Both the position numbers and the translations under genes were made by a program. Positions 11,805-24,641 of a stretch of 64,000 bases of DNA are shown here, in pieces; positions within the stretch are counted from its first letter, which is position 1, and each line of letters starts with the position of its first letter. The DNA comes from Citrus sinensis (lineage: Eukaryota > Streptophyta > Magnoliopsida > Sapindales > Rutaceae), in the NCBI RefSeq assembly GCF_022201045.2, contig NC_068557.1, forward strand, positions 31,287,501 through 31,351,500, in the 5' to 3' direction. The notes under the pieces are model-generated. The model did not search any database. It was not told the origin of the DNA and worked only from the letters and a program-made list of their open reading frames with translations.

Positions 11805-13598
11805 ATGTCTTCAGTTGGGATTTCTTCAATTTACTCAGGTTGTAGTGTTGCAGCTGGCGTTACTGGTAAATTTTTCATCATCCTACAATCTCATCTGCTG
11901 CATTATTCTTCTTTTAATATGCAAGATTGAAATCTTATATGCTTTTTTTTTTCCTTTTTTTTGGGGCTTAAAGATTGTACATCTAACTTGTTTTCTTTAT
12001 TTTGGTCTTGTTTAAACTGTTTCAATTGAAGAAGAGTGACTTGGCTTTTGTTGTTTTTTGTTGCCAAGAACATGCAGTGAGGAAAGAAAAGTTGAAAATT
12101 CTTGCTTCGTAGAATCTTTAGCATGCAAAGTTCCGGTATCTAAATTAATTGCTTTCTAGAGTTTCTCACAAACTATATGTTTCACTTTCTCTCTATGGTA
12201 AAGAATTGCTCTAATATAGAGAAGTTTACATGAATTCCCATTTGGTAAAATCGGAACTCTAGTACACTGCAGTTTTTCCAACACTGTGATGATGGTACAT
12301 GTGATTGCGATGAATTGATCAACCTTAATTCCAGATTATAATTTGTTAATTGCTTCAGTTTCTGGAAGCTAAAGTGAAAGTATTCTAATACTATTTTATT
12401 GATTGCAGGGAACATATTTGCTTTTGTATTGTTTGTATCGCCCATGTAAGTTGTTGTTTAATAATCTTTCCATTTAAACAAGAATTATATTGGGAAAATG
12501 AAACTCCTTGAGCTTATTTCAATATTTTTCTCCCTCTTTCAGACCTACATTCAGGAGAATTTTGAGAAACAAGTCAACAGAACAATTCTCAGGATTGCCT
12601 TACATCTGTTCTCTCTTGAATTGCTTGATTACCCTTTGGTATGGCATGCCTCTTGTATCCCCTGGTATTATATTAGTCGCTACAGTGAATTCAGTTGGAG
12701 CAGTTTTCCAGTTGATTTATGTTAGCATCTTCATTTCATATGCTGAAAAAGCTATAAAGGTAATTCTTTTATGCTTGATTGGTCTTGTTATTGGAATGAT
12801 GAGAAATTCTGTCATATCTCATTACCATCTTTGAATGCCTTTTCCAGCTGAAGATATCTGGATTATTGATAGCAGTTTTTTTAGTATTTCTTGCCATAGT
12901 CTTCACGAGCATGGAAGTTTTTGACTCCAATGGGCGGCGGCTTTTTGTTGGATATTTGAGTGTTGCTTCTCTCATTTCTATGTTTGCTTCGCCATTATTC
13001 ATTATTGTAAGCTCATCTGGAACTCAAGCATTCCGACTTTTAAGACTACACATTTCCTTACATTCATATGGTTGCATGTATATTTTTATGCAGAAGTTAG
13101 TCATTAAGACGAGGAGCGTTGAATTCATGCCCTTTTATCTTTCTCTTTCAAATTTCTTGATGAGTCTCTCCTTCCTAGCTTATGGATTGTTCAAGGATGA
13201 CCCTTTCATTTATGTAAGTACTATCTTTCCTGCAGAACCATTATAGTTAATTCTAGATTTTCATGTAACATTGACAAGCAGAGTAGGCATGACAGACTTA
13301 AAAAAAAAAAAAAAAGGAATTGTACTTTTACAGTTAATGAATCAGTGGTGGGCTGAATTGTTGCTGTTTAACTCCAAGTACTATCTTTTTGCTTCGTTTG
13401 TGTACTCAGAAATCAATTCAAACAATAACTATGAGTATTGCATCAGAGAATTTTGATTCATTTCATTATCATTTTCGGATCCAGGTCCCAAATGGAATTG
13501 GAACACTTCTGGGGATTGCTCAAGTGATGTTGTATTCCTACTATAGCACTAAATCTGGTGAAGTCTCAAGACAACCCCTGATCGATTCATTTGCATAA
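11805..13598 (+). CDS. SWEET2: SWEET-family sugar transporter, SWEET2-like
   Basis: Six exons (11805-11865, 12409-12445, 12543-12759, 12848-13006, 13094-13213, 13485-13598) join in frame into 235 aa. SWEETs are seven-helix facilitators that move sugars down a gradient; SWEET2 members are known as tonoplast carriers. Two MtN3/saliva repeats are visible. The first holds PTFRRILRNKSTEQFSGLPY and LLNCLITLWYG; the second holds SLISMFASPLF, KTRSVEFMPFYLSLS and YGLFKDD, then VPNGIGTLLGI. The length is normal and no key block is missing. The second coding exon is only 37 nt, so it escapes simple ORF scans. The start was chosen because its first exon splices in frame to GNIFAFVLFVSP. Upstream stops are present in the other frames. 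SWEET2 rather than SWEET1 rests on the RNKSTEQFSGLPY and C-terminal sequences. Confidence 0.94.
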
Positions 13599-15929
13599 AT
13601 TAATGTGAAAATCATGTGTAGCAGAGAAGTTAGCGATCAGCATCTGTATAATCAGTAATTCAGTGACTTGATTATTCTAAAGCTCGAATTCCTTTGGAAT
13701 CTAGGCGCTTCACTACTTGAGGTCTGAGGCAGCAAATGTAAGACTGGTAAAATGCTATTTTAGACTTTCCAAATCACTCATTAAGCAACAAGTAATCTTA
13801 TATGGAGCTACGTGCCCTTGTTGAACGCAGAGACAAGTCTCAATCACACAACATTGTCCAGGCTTGCTAGCTGATAGATGGGATGTCAAGTGGATTTTAT
13901 TTGAGCTTGATCCCTTCTATTGCCAAATGCCTTGTCTTATTCTTTACTGCGTCCAAATCATTTGAATTAAGTTTATATGGAAGAAGAATCAGATATCTGA
14001 TATATCGATGAATCTATATCTTATGCTGCTCTTGTATTAGAGCTTCCTCAAGTGAGATGTATATTGAGCAATTATCAGCATAAATGAAATTTCAACACTC
14101 AGCTATTCTGGGTAACTTTTTTGCATGATAAATCTTCTGTCCCTGCAGTAAATGTTTATATCAAACAAAAGTTTTAGTATGGGAAGAGGTAATTGGTACA
14201 AAGTGTAGTTTGTTTTAATGCACACCAGTTATGTATAGGAGAACAGATACTGTTAGATCATCGAGATTAAGAAACAAATAACTTGTTAGTAGTAGCAAAA
14301 CGGACGAGCATAAAGTGCATTCAAAAAGAAAAGGAAAACTACTATTCCATTAAGAAAGCTGACTAAGAACATGAAAAGAAAAGCAAATGCTAACTACTAA
14401 TTAGTTATTCTCTTCAGCTTGTCATCCCTCGATCCGTCAGGGAAGGATGAGAATGGAATCAAGTCATTGGCTGTGACTCCAGTCTAAGATAATTAAACTT
14501 AATTTTTGTCTTTTAGTAATTTGTTCATCAGATTATGAGCAAAATGGTCCAACGGCTTTGAACTAATATAGAAAAATGATATAGTCAGCGGGTTACTGAC
14601 ATGACCTGTCTGATTTTAATCACAAAAATTAGGGCTATCTTCGCATTAGCTGTATCAAGCCAAACTTCTCTTAATTAGGATTTTATTAACATAATTCGTT
14701 AATTGGTTTACCTTTAAATTTTTACAACAATATATGGGTTGTGAGTAATATATTTGCTCGGCTGATGATGATGAATCTTCATTGAATGAAATTTGGTTGT
14801 ATCGATTTTACTATACACCTGAACTTGAGTAGAGATACTCATGCAAATTAATAGGTTTTATTGTCTTGCTCCCTGAAACTAGCTTGCTTATGTCGATACA
14901 CTTTGTAGAATGCGGGTGATATAGCAGTCATCATTAAATAGCTAGACTTGTAATGTTTATCTGATATCTGAATAATTAAGCGTCACCTGACAGGCAAATC
15001 CATGAAATTCCTTAGTTGGAAAAATGTCAGCAAGATTTGAGATACATTTTACAGTAATTGGAATGCAGGAATGGATGGATTCTGAGCACTCCTGATCCTT
15101 CCGAAATGGGATCTAACAACCTCACAAAGCTAAATTGCGGAAGACTGAAAAGGAAATTATGTTGTTGGCTAGTTGAGAGAATTCACATGGTTAGGTGCGT
15201 AATAGAATTAATTGAATGGTCGTGAGTTAGAGCTTAGTGCCAGCAGTTTTGGGCTCCATAATGAGAGTAACCGACGGGTATCTCACGCTAACAATGGTGT
15301 TGAATATAACTTTTGAGGCTTGTCTTTTTGAAAATTGAAGTGCGGGCTGTTTTTCTTTTTGTGGAATCGGAGGAAATGAATATCACATGGAATTATGTTA
15401 TGTGTGTTTTGCAGTAATAACAAGAATAATATGTTATCTATTGATTTTATGATTGCAAATTTGTCATTTCTTGACGTCGGTGGCCGAAGTCTCAGCATAC
15501 ATCACTCGAGACAGGAGCTGATTATGAAGGAATTAAATGCCCCAAGAACTTGCGATATTGCATCTTGTTCCTCCAACCCTGTGATCATCATTCATCATAT
15601 GGCCTTATTCAAGATCTCATTACTTTAGTACGAAATTAATATATTTCTCCATGATAGCAACAACTTCTTAATCGTTAGCAGGACAGCTTCGGTATTGTTT
15701 GTGCCACTGATAATTAGCAAATTAATCAATACAATAACAGTAGCAAGAACAATTTGGAAATATCAGATCACATGTTTCGCATAATAATTACATGTCTGAT
15801 GGACATAATAATTACATGTTTGATGGACGCATGTACAGGATTTAACATCAACTTCATTTTTTCCTCCTTTTTATTTTTTACATTATTCAACATCTTCGTA
15901 TTGCAAGAGTTATTCATTTGACACCACTA

Positions 15930-16090
15930 GGCTAGGCCCAGTGGATAGAATTTTTAATTTAAGTGTGAGGAAAGTGGTTCGAACTCCTATAAATTTTTAA
16001 TTTAAATTTTATTTCTCAAAACTTGAGTAAAGACAATATTCTCTCATAAGTGGAGTTGACGTCCTTTAAATTTTAAAGAGAGTTAAAATT
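15930..16090 (+). mobile_element. tRNA-derived SINE-like remnant
   Basis: TAGGCCCAGTGG (15933-15944) and GGTTCGAACTCC (15976-15987) resemble A and B boxes of a polymerase III promoter, about 40 bases apart. They are followed by a body that ends in a T/A-rich tail. No tRNA cloverleaf can be closed here, so a SINE is more likely than a tRNA gene. Its ends and target duplication are not defined. Confidence 0.45.
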
Positions 16091-17524
16091 TAAGCGATGC
16101 TATATAAAATTTAATGTAAAATAATCTCAGTAATTATATAATTATAAATATCATGCACAATAGTCTCATAAAAAAAAAAGAAATTATCTATTTGAGGTGA
16201 GGATGACTTTGGAACTACTTGGTAGCAAGATAATTACTATATCAATCTATATAAAATAATTTTCTTGCAAAATTTTTTTATAAAGGACGACCTCTTCGAA
16301 ACAGATAAAATATTTTAGCTAACGATTACAGACATCGTTCGAATCTGTATAAGATATGATCAGATCAGAAGAGAATCTTAATATATTTTTAATGCGCTTG
16401 AAAATTTTAGGTTTAATTTAAGATTAAATGGTAGTGAGTTGTTCATCGCGTAGAAATAACAACCCAACTACCAAAAAATCAGAATGAAAGAACTCATAAA
16501 ATAATTAGAATCATGCACACAAGTAAGTTCATATTGGAATAATAACATGGAAGATAAACGTGAGAAAGAGGGAGAGATATGATTTTTATTTATTTTTTTA
16601 TTTTTTTTATAAGAGAAAAATGATTGGAAGGAAAGAGCGTGTAAACTTTAATATATTTGAGGGAAGAGAAGTCATCATAAAGTCTTCATGTACAAATAGG
16701 AGCTGGCGGTAGGTGGAACATATCCAGCCAAACACACACCCATTTTGGTTATAACATTCGCACGAGGATCACGTACGATGGCGAGGAGACATTACAAATT
16801 AAACCCCCCAAAAGACACTTCATAAAATAACGCTGACTTCTTTTAATTCGTCACAATTTCTCAATGATTGAACTCATCCAGCTTCATTGTTAGCATTGAA
16901 ACAGTTTATTTAAAGAGTGCGGCCGCAATTTTTGAAAAGAGCCGTGTTTTGTTACTCTACTCTAGTAACCACAAATCAATTTCCCTGATGAAAAAAGTTT
17001 TTAAATAATTATATTTTGGATGGGGCTATTTGTGGTCTCTAAGTTAGTTTGGTCATTCACATTCTAACGAAATTATGCATTTTTAAAATATCTATAATGT
17101 GAAGTACGAATAAGTAAAACATATTATTTGGATGCTTACTTATCAAACCCACATCATAAATTCTGATTTTATTTTTCTCAATTTCGTCAGTTTTGGGTCT
17201 CGAATTCTAATATCATAATTAATTTCGTTAGTAAAGTTCAAACTTCTGCCATTCTTTCTTCTCGAGTAAGAGACAAAGAGGGAAAAAAATTGTTCTTTCT
17301 TGTGTTTGTGAAATCAATGGATTGCTTACTAAAATCAATTGATGCTTTTAAAAATTACAGACATAGCTGATTCTAATACGTTTTGATGTTCGTGTGATAA
17401 GATCATGAAAAGGGATGACCATATATTTTTCAACTGATATGAACACATGCTTATTCAATAGTAATAACTGCAAAATAAACTTACAATGAATTCTTTTTTG
17501 GGTGTTGAGAGAAAATAAAAAAAT

Positions 17525-17660
17525 TCTGCTAGAAGCCTAGAACACTGTTTTGGTATTTTAAGATTGTACTAAATAAAATTTTAAATTTTAAAATTTATTA
17601 AATAAACATATTAAATAGATTTATAAAACAGTGTTTAGAATATTTTCTAGAGTACAATTT
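17525..17660. repeat. Fold-back inverted repeat
   Basis: CTAGAACACTGTTTTGGTA at the left is mirrored by TATAAAACAGTGTTTAGAA at the right, with extended weaker pairing through CTAGAA. The loop is about 90 AT-rich bases. It could be a small MITE; no target duplication was established. Confidence 0.5.
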
Positions 17661-18104
17661 TTTTTCGTCACGTAACCGGATCAAAATAAATACAAACACA
17701 GGAATGGAAGGTGTAGTTAGATTTCTTTTGTTTTTTTGGTGGGAGTTAGATATTTCTCTTTGACTAATATAAAAAAAATCTCTCAATTTAACCACCCAAT
17801 AAAAGGGCGATAAAGTAATTTCATTCGCTCGCCTTTCTTCCAGCTGTACAGACCTCGCAATTGGGGAAGTAAGTAAATTGGGAGACCAAGCCGAGTAAAT
17901 CAGCGCGTCAACACTGAAGCCAAAACCAAAAACCCTAGAAGGGCAAGCCTCGCTTTACTGGTACTACTGCTTCACTATCCCCTTCTTTCTCTCGAAAACC
18001 CAAAACCCAAAGCCTCTCATCTGAGGGATTCTTATTTCACCGATCGATTTGATCGATTTGTTGAAGTTGACGACTTTCGCCGACGGTGCTTCGATTCGGT
18101 TTGG

Positions 18105-18966
18105 GTAAGTTCTTTCAAAACGCTTAACCCTAGCTATATCACAACTTTTTCTCTTTATTTTTAATCGTTTTACGCGTAATTTTGATCACTCTTATGATTT
18201 AGTGCGTTTCCGAGTTTCGAATTGAAGAAATCGAAGTTTGCGAGTTCTGATATCTTGATTGAGTGTATAAATATACGCACTTTTGGTATACTCTTGATAT
18301 TTGATATGTTAATTTATATGGGTTGGTGTCGAATTTGGAGGTTTTTTTTTTACTCACTTATTGTTGACTGTTGTTGGAGGGACGCGAAACCCTAGTTTAT
18401 TTTTCCCTTCTGTTTGATACTTGGATTTGGTGAAATTGAGTTGCAAGATTTATTATTATTGTTAAAATAAGTTTTGGGCGGTGTTATTTCTTATTTTTCT
18501 ATTGGGCTTTGATCTATTTCGACCTGTTGTATTTTTAGAGAATTTGGGTGCGAATGGTCTACCAAAACGTAGCACTTTCCCTTCTGTTTGATTCTTTGGG
18601 TTTGGTGAAATTGAGTTGTTAGATTTATGGTTCTTCACTAAATTAAACTTTGGGCTTTGATCTACTTTAGCCACTGTTAATATTACCAGTGAATTTGAGG
18701 TGCAATCTCATTTCCTGAGTGTCTCTTTTCAGAACCCAGAGTGTACTGATAACATTCTTCGCCATAATCATATGATTCTGCATCTAATGGCTCTTGAGAT
18801 GCTTATCTGTTGTAAAATTTGTAACAGGAGTCTTGCTGAGTTATCCATGCATGTTATTGTTCTTTTTGGAGGACACTGCCTTACTCAGTGCACTGTTTGA
18901 GGAGGTCAGTTTTTATATTGCTTGACAACTCGTAAGCATCGAGGCTTCTTCCTTCGGTATTTGCAG
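18105..18966 (+). other. Intron in the 5' UTR of the GTE gene
   Basis: A GTAAGT donor follows a purine/pyrimidine-rich leader (about 17840-18104), and a TATTTGCAG acceptor ends 9 bases before the ATG at 18976. The intervening sequence is AT-rich with stops in all frames, so it is best read as a leader intron. The cap site was not determined. Confidence 0.65.
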
Positions 18967-18975
18967 CTTCTCACC

Positions 18976-21871
18976 ATGATTGCTACTGAAGCTGTAATAA
19001 CTAAGAAGAAGTTAAAGATTAAATTTGGGAGCCAGAGAATTGAAGCCGTTCCTGGGTCGCAACCATGTGAATATGGCCAGCAGCAATCTCACGTTGAAAA
19101 TTGGCGCCACAGTTCTTCTGTGGCAGAAAGTAATCAATTGATGATGAGTAAACCATATCGTTCATCTGGTGGAAAAAAGATGATTGCTTCTGAGCACTCA
19201 AAGGAAAGATCGTCTATTCTACCTTTTAACAAGCGTCAAGCCCAGGAAGTAATTGAGGGTCCAAAGGATAAGAGGCCGAAGATGGATCGTGGTGTAACTC
19301 ATCAGTGTTCTGTCATTTTGAAGTCACTGATGATGCATCCAGCTGGCTGGGTTTTTAATCGGCCAGTGGATCCCATGAAGTTGGACATCCCTGATTACTT
19401 CTCGATCATATCTAAGCCCATGGATTTGGGCACAGTAAAAACTAGACTGGACAGGAATTTGTACTCTGTATCTGATGAGTTTGTGGCTGATGTCAGACTG
19501 ACTTTTTCTAATGCCATGCTTTATAATCCTCCTGAGAATAATGTTCATAAGATGGCACAGGAGTTAAACAATCTCTTTGATATAAAATGGAAATCCTTGG
19601 AGGAAAAATGGAGCTCTGAAGTCCCAAAAGCTGGGCTGGGGAAAATCTTGAGTGGAAAAATGATGGAAGTGAATGACACAAGGCAGAATTGTCCGAAAAC
19701 ACCTCCCTTGCATAGTACTCTCTCGTCCAAGAAATCAAAGATGTCTGAAGAAAAGGCTGCAAGGAGTTCATATTGTGCAAGAGCTGTTGAAGTAAGTAAT
19801 ATCCATTCCATAGGCGATATAATGGCAGCTATGCGTGCTTTTATACTATATGTTTCATATATTCTTAGTATTCTGCATTGGGATGGTGCCCTGACTTTTT
19901 TATATTTTGTTCTAAGGTTGAGCGGGCCAAACCAGCACAGAACTTTTCAAGCAAGCTGGTTATAAAAAACTTACACAAAGGTATGCAATGGCGGGGTAAA
20001 GTTTTTGCTTTGTGGCTGTTTACAGGAGCTAATTTGCAATGTGTCTTATAGGCACCAATGATGGTGGTAGACTTGCTTGCAACATTGTCAATGCTAAGCC
20101 ACCATTGAGCCCCGTTGCCTGCAAAAGTTGTGGTAAATGTGGCAGCGCTACATGTGGATGCAACTTGCCTAGTGATTCAACTCATGCATCGTCAGGTAGT
20201 TGATCTTCCTGTTTTGTTATTCTGTTCATAGTTTGTTGTAGATGGTCAGTTCATAGTTTGTTGTAGATGGTCATTATATCCTTCGCTTTATTTTAGATAT
20301 CACTTCGGAAAGATCATTGGGTGGAGATCGTGCTTGTAGCACTGATGCTTCTAAACCGGTATGTATGATGGGTACTGATAATTTTAAATAACATTTTTCA
20401 GAGCTACCGTGAACAATCCTCATCCTTTGTAATGTGTAATTGGAACGTTATATGTAAATTTAGGATTGTCAAGTAAAAAGCACGTCAACATCACAGATGA
20501 GCAAGTCAGATCCGGATTCCGATGGTGAGGATATATACTCATTTAAAGTATGTGTTATTGTTGCACTTATATCTTGTTCTGAGCATTGGCATGCTGTCGG
20601 AATGATATGAAGGAGCCGTAAGTGCTTTGGATGATGGGAATTTATGTCCAAGTTCTCAGCTTACACCTCCTGCCACAGACTCTGCTTCTGCTGAAGGTCT
20701 GTTTACTCTCTTGTGACTATGATGCCTAAATTTTATGCTAACTGATGCCTATCCAAGTGGTGAAATTGGTTTTGACTTCTTGGGTTGGTTTCAATATGAA
20801 CAACTCCCGTGTCAATATATAATTGTAGTAGTGGATGATGTTAGTGTTTAACTTTTGTGTTTGTTTCTTTGGTTTAGAATGGACAACTCCACTTCTTGAT
20901 GTACAAATGTCACCAAAGAAGGCTCTTCGTGCTGCGATGTTAAAGAGTCGTTTTGCAGACACAATTTTGAAAGCTCAACAGAGGACACTGCTGGATCATG
21001 TAAGCCTTTTCTAGCCATTATTTTATGTGGCTTCCAAGTTTTGTGGTGTTTTAGTGTCAACTGTTATTTATAGACCAGTGTTTTCTTTGATTTAAAGGGT
21101 GATAAAGCTGATCCAGTGAAGCTGCAGCAGGAGAAGGAAAGATTAGAACAAAGGCAGCGGGAAGGTGATTAAGCAACTTGTCACTGATTTTATGCAATAA
21201 AACTTCTTGCACTTTTTTTTTCTGTTGAGTTTGAAATATGAATTTTTTTTTCTGTTCCATACTTGTATGTTTTTGCTGAAATGTTACATTTTTTAGAATG
21301 TATGAAAATCCTGTTCTCTGTTGGATTGTTTCGAGTTGTGCAAGGCTTTGTTCTTATGTTTCTCTGCTTTTATATACAATCCCCTAATTTGGTGGTGGTC
21401 ATGTTTTGCAGAGAAAGCTAGGATTGAAGCCCAAATCAAGGCTGCCGAAGCTGCCTCACGAATGAAGGCAGAGATTGAGTTGAAAAAGCAAAGGGAGAAG
21501 GAAAGAGAAGCAGCTCGAGTTGCATTGCAGAAGGTAAAACCTTTGATGTGCATTGCTTTTCAGCATATAGATTTGGTTGGGGAGTGTTGTCACCTTTGCT
21601 ATTTATCTTCCCCCTTCAGATGGAAAGAACTGTTGAGATTGAACACAACCTGGAGATTCTAAAGGAGCTTGAAATGTTGAGTGGATGTTGCTTGTCCCCT
21701 CACCTGCTAAATGGGTCCGAAGCACAAAAAAGGGCATTCAAGGAAGCCCATTTTAAGAACCCACTGGAACGGATTGGCTTGTTTATGAAAAGTGATTATT
21801 TGGTAGAAGATGAGGATGAGGAGATATTGAATCTGGATGGGGATGGCGAGGAGGGAGAAATTTTTTCATGA
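18976..21871 (+). CDS. GTE-type bromodomain protein (BET-like transcription regulator)
   Basis: Ten coding exons join in frame into 597 aa: 18976-19791, 19917-19980, 20052-20195, 20297-20358, 20464-20524, 20613-20696, 20878-20999, 21098-21164, 21412-21533, 21620-21871. A bromodomain spans about 104-205 and would bind acetyl-lysine on histones. It holds HPAGWVFNRPVDP, PDYFSIISKPMDLGTV and YNPPENNV, with the ligand-binding Asn at N184. A Cys cluster follows (C317, C320, C323, C328, C330), then MSPKKALRAAMLKSRFADTI, a long charged coiled coil (about 440-545) and an acidic tail DEDEE. The layout resembles the plant GTE8-GTE12 group, perhaps nearest GTE12, because no typical NET domain is visible. 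An upstream non-ATG extension at 18922 was rejected since it lies in the leader intron. Confidence 0.9.
20224..20273. repeat. Exact 25-bp tandem duplication in a GTE intron
   Basis: Two identical head-to-tail copies of a 25-mer that begins GTTCATAGTTTG lie in the intron after 20195. The intron still has good splice sites. Being identical, the duplication is probably recent. Confidence 0.9.
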
Positions 21872-22736
21872 ATTAAACGTACCTTAAATATTGTTACTAT
21901 TTTTTCAACCCTAATGTTCCAGCCTCTTGTTAATACTTGATAGTGAGGAAGAGAGATGTTAGCTGTAAATGAATATGATTTTCCAGATAGGATATCGGAA
22001 CTTTGTAACGAAAAACAAGTATTTATACAGATTAATATAGGCGTAAGCTACTGGCTTAAATCGTACATCACTCTACCCCTCTTCAAACTTTTAAATCGTA
22101 AATATCAAGGGTAGGCTTAAATCGTGCTCTCCAGATTTTTTATCAAGAAAAATATTATGGTTCTTCCGCTTTCAGTATTTACATCTCGGTGTTACTTCTC
22201 TGACGGGCCGTTATTTTGCCACTAAACATGCAGGAAAAGTGTGATCTTTTAAAACAATTTGTTATTTTAGATTTTCTCTATCCTTCTTTGAGACGGAGAA
22301 TGGTCTTTACCAATACACAAATGTATAACTTCCCCCAAAGTTTCAAATGTGGTAAAATTTTGATTGCGATTTGATCAACTTCTAATGATGCAAAATGAAA
22401 TCTCCTAGAATAGTGCTTGAAATAGTGTATGATCTGAAATGAAATTTCTTAGAACTACGGGAATTCTAGCTCTAGAGTGCAGTTAAATTATTGAGCTTGG
22501 TTATCTCTGAAGAGTTCTATATCAACCGAAAAAACTGGGAAAACCAGAAGAAACAAACTTCAAATATATTGCAAAGGTAAAATCAGCTAGTGCTTTAAAG
22601 AACCTTTTAAGAGGGTATTAGTACAGAAAACAGGAAATGGCAAAATGTTTCAGAGCTCTATAACAACTAACAAGCCTACTGTCATCCAGAAAATACAATG
22701 CATTTCCTGGGACTACACTGCAAAACTCTGTACAGT
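21872..22736. other. Convergent 3' UTR region of GTE and eIF4E genes
   Basis: This gap lies between two converging stop codons. It should contain both 3' UTRs, which may overlap. No exon or transposon end was seen. Confidence 0.5.
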
Positions 22737-24641
22737 TTATGTTGTGTAGCGATTCTTTGACCTGTTGTCATGCTTTGCATCCTCCTGAAAAAGAAAACCA
22801 CAGCCATAAGCTATTTATTGTGTGGTCCCTAATCCTTGATAAACTAAGCTGCACAATTTAGGGCAAACATTAACAATGGACAAAAATAATAACAACAAAT
22901 CCTTACATGAAAGATGAACCCTATGGTGTCACTATAATCAAGCAACTCCTTCCACTGTTTCCCAATGCTCATCTGCAACAAGATATTTAATGTTATTGTG
23001 AAGATTATACAGTCAGAATCAAAGTAACAGGTACAAATTAAAAAGGGATATATTGAAATGCCCAAGCAGTTTCAAGGACCTGATCATGTAGTAAAGACAT
23101 GAATCATCTACCACTGATATGTTACAACACAAGACAAGGAAAGAGTTGAAAAAAAAACAGGCCATGACAAATTACTATTGAGTCTTACATACATGTCATC
23201 AAATTAGAATAGGAAAGAAAACTGAACTTCCTCTCTCTGTCAAGTAAAGGATAATTAATCAACATAGATGCTGTTTAACTTATTTAAGCGGACATTATAA
23301 TAAGTACTGTTAATATGGAGGACGGAGGCAGGTGCAAGGACGGATTAGAGTGCACAGTATGGGATAAATTGCGTGCAAAACATCTAACATCTTCATCTAA
23401 AATTCTACCCCCATACAAAGTCGTTAACTTTCTAGCATAATTTTCCGCATTACTATGGGAACTGTAGCTGTTTGATTAATAAGTTACCTGAGCAGCTTCA
23501 TTTGAAGCATTCTTGGTCCACAGAGATATCTTTTCCTGCCTAGCTCTAACATTTACAACTGCTCCACAGATTTCATCTCCATGATCAAACTGTTCTCCAA
23601 TCATTGCCAGCAACTACCAAGTACATGTACAAATTTAAACCCATACTTGGTATTTAATATTAGGCTGATAAACCAACATAAACAAACAAACCCACTCATT
23701 GAGTCAAGACATACCGTATACAGCCAAGAAGTATCAGATTTTCCTTTAGGAAAGATGACAGTCCACTTCCCGCCATTAGCACAAACTGGGTCCTCCCATT
23801 TTGGCTCAATCTTATTCTTGAAACAATAAAAGTCTGCTCCCACAGCCAACTTGCTCGGATGATGTATATTGTTGTAAAGGCTGAATGCAGAAAAACTTGA
23901 ATGAAAACTTTTAAGAACCATTTACAGGATAAACAAACAAAGAACGACAACTAACAACAAGCCATTCAAAACAATAAAGCAAAGAAAAGTGAACACATTA
24001 GAAATTTCATGATAAACAATCCCTATAACAGAGTTCAAAAGCATGTAAAATTTACCAATGAATCTTTCTCCAAAGTTCAATTGCGTTATTAATGGTGCCA
24101 CTCAAAGATCAATCCTTCAAGCAGTAAGGACGGACCAAAAAGAAAATTAAATCCAAAAAATAAAAAGGCTAAAATTATGACGACATCTCGCAAAGATTGA
24201 TTCTTTAGGGAAAAGAACCAGAATTTCCCTTCAATTTCCATCAAACTTTCACATAATCTAAACAAAGAACATTCATTGACATCAGAAAACAGAGAAAACT
24301 TTTAGTCTTTCCTAAATTATCTCAAAAACCTAACAAATCGCACAAGAAAAAAATAAAATAAAAAAATTTTACCTCCAGAACTCTTCAACGGAGGAGAAGG
24401 TGTAGATGGAGCGCATGGAGCTACCCCACGTGGCTTGTTTTGATTTGGCAAAAGGGTTATCGAACCAGAAGGTCCAAGAGTGTTCGAGAGGATGCGGCTG
24501 TTGCATCACGGCGGTTGAATTCTTCGAGGGCTCATCGTCGCCAACGATCTCGCCTTCCTCCAGCTCCTCTTCTTCGCTAGGGTTAGGGTTTTTGGTGTTT
24601 GTTTGGTCTTCAGTTCTTGGGTTATCGCTCTCTCCAGCCAT
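22737..24641 (-). CDS. EIF4E: Eukaryotic translation initiation factor 4E (cap-binding protein)
   Basis: Five exons (24373-24641, 23715-23880, 23488-23613, 22907-22972, 22737-22784) join in frame into 224 aa. eIF4E binds the 7-methylguanosine cap of mRNA in the cytoplasm and recruits eIF4G. The core starts at [14 protein letters not shown]. Cap-stacking tryptophans are W72 and W118, followed by E119; the phosphate-contacting pair is R168 and K173 in [10 protein letters not shown]123 and C161 match the cysteine pair known from plant eIF4E. The N-terminal 50 residues are acidic and disordered ([15 protein letters not shown]). This sequence fits eIF4E rather than eIF(iso)4E or nCBP, whose N-termini are shorter. 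It is intact. In plants, changes in this gene are known to give recessive resistance to potyviruses; nothing here indicates such an allele. It converges on the GTE gene. Confidence 0.96.

Larger units (their letters stand above)
13599..17840. other. Intergenic region between SWEET2 and the GTE gene
   Basis: The first 450 bases probably include the SWEET 3' UTR. The rest is AT-rich, with a tRNA-like SINE remnant at 15930-16090 and a fold-back at 17525-17660. I see no exon structure; the open frame near 15395-15628 has no recognisable domain. Confidence 0.4.

Noticed and set aside
18922-18975. In-frame N-terminal extension of the GTE protein
   Set aside because: It begins at TTG, not ATG, and lies upstream of a good TATTTGCAG acceptor at 18966, so it is leader intron sequence.
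23601-23921. Plus-strand open frames opposite eIF4E exons
   Set aside because: They are antisense shadows of a conserved eIF4E exon, with no features of their own.
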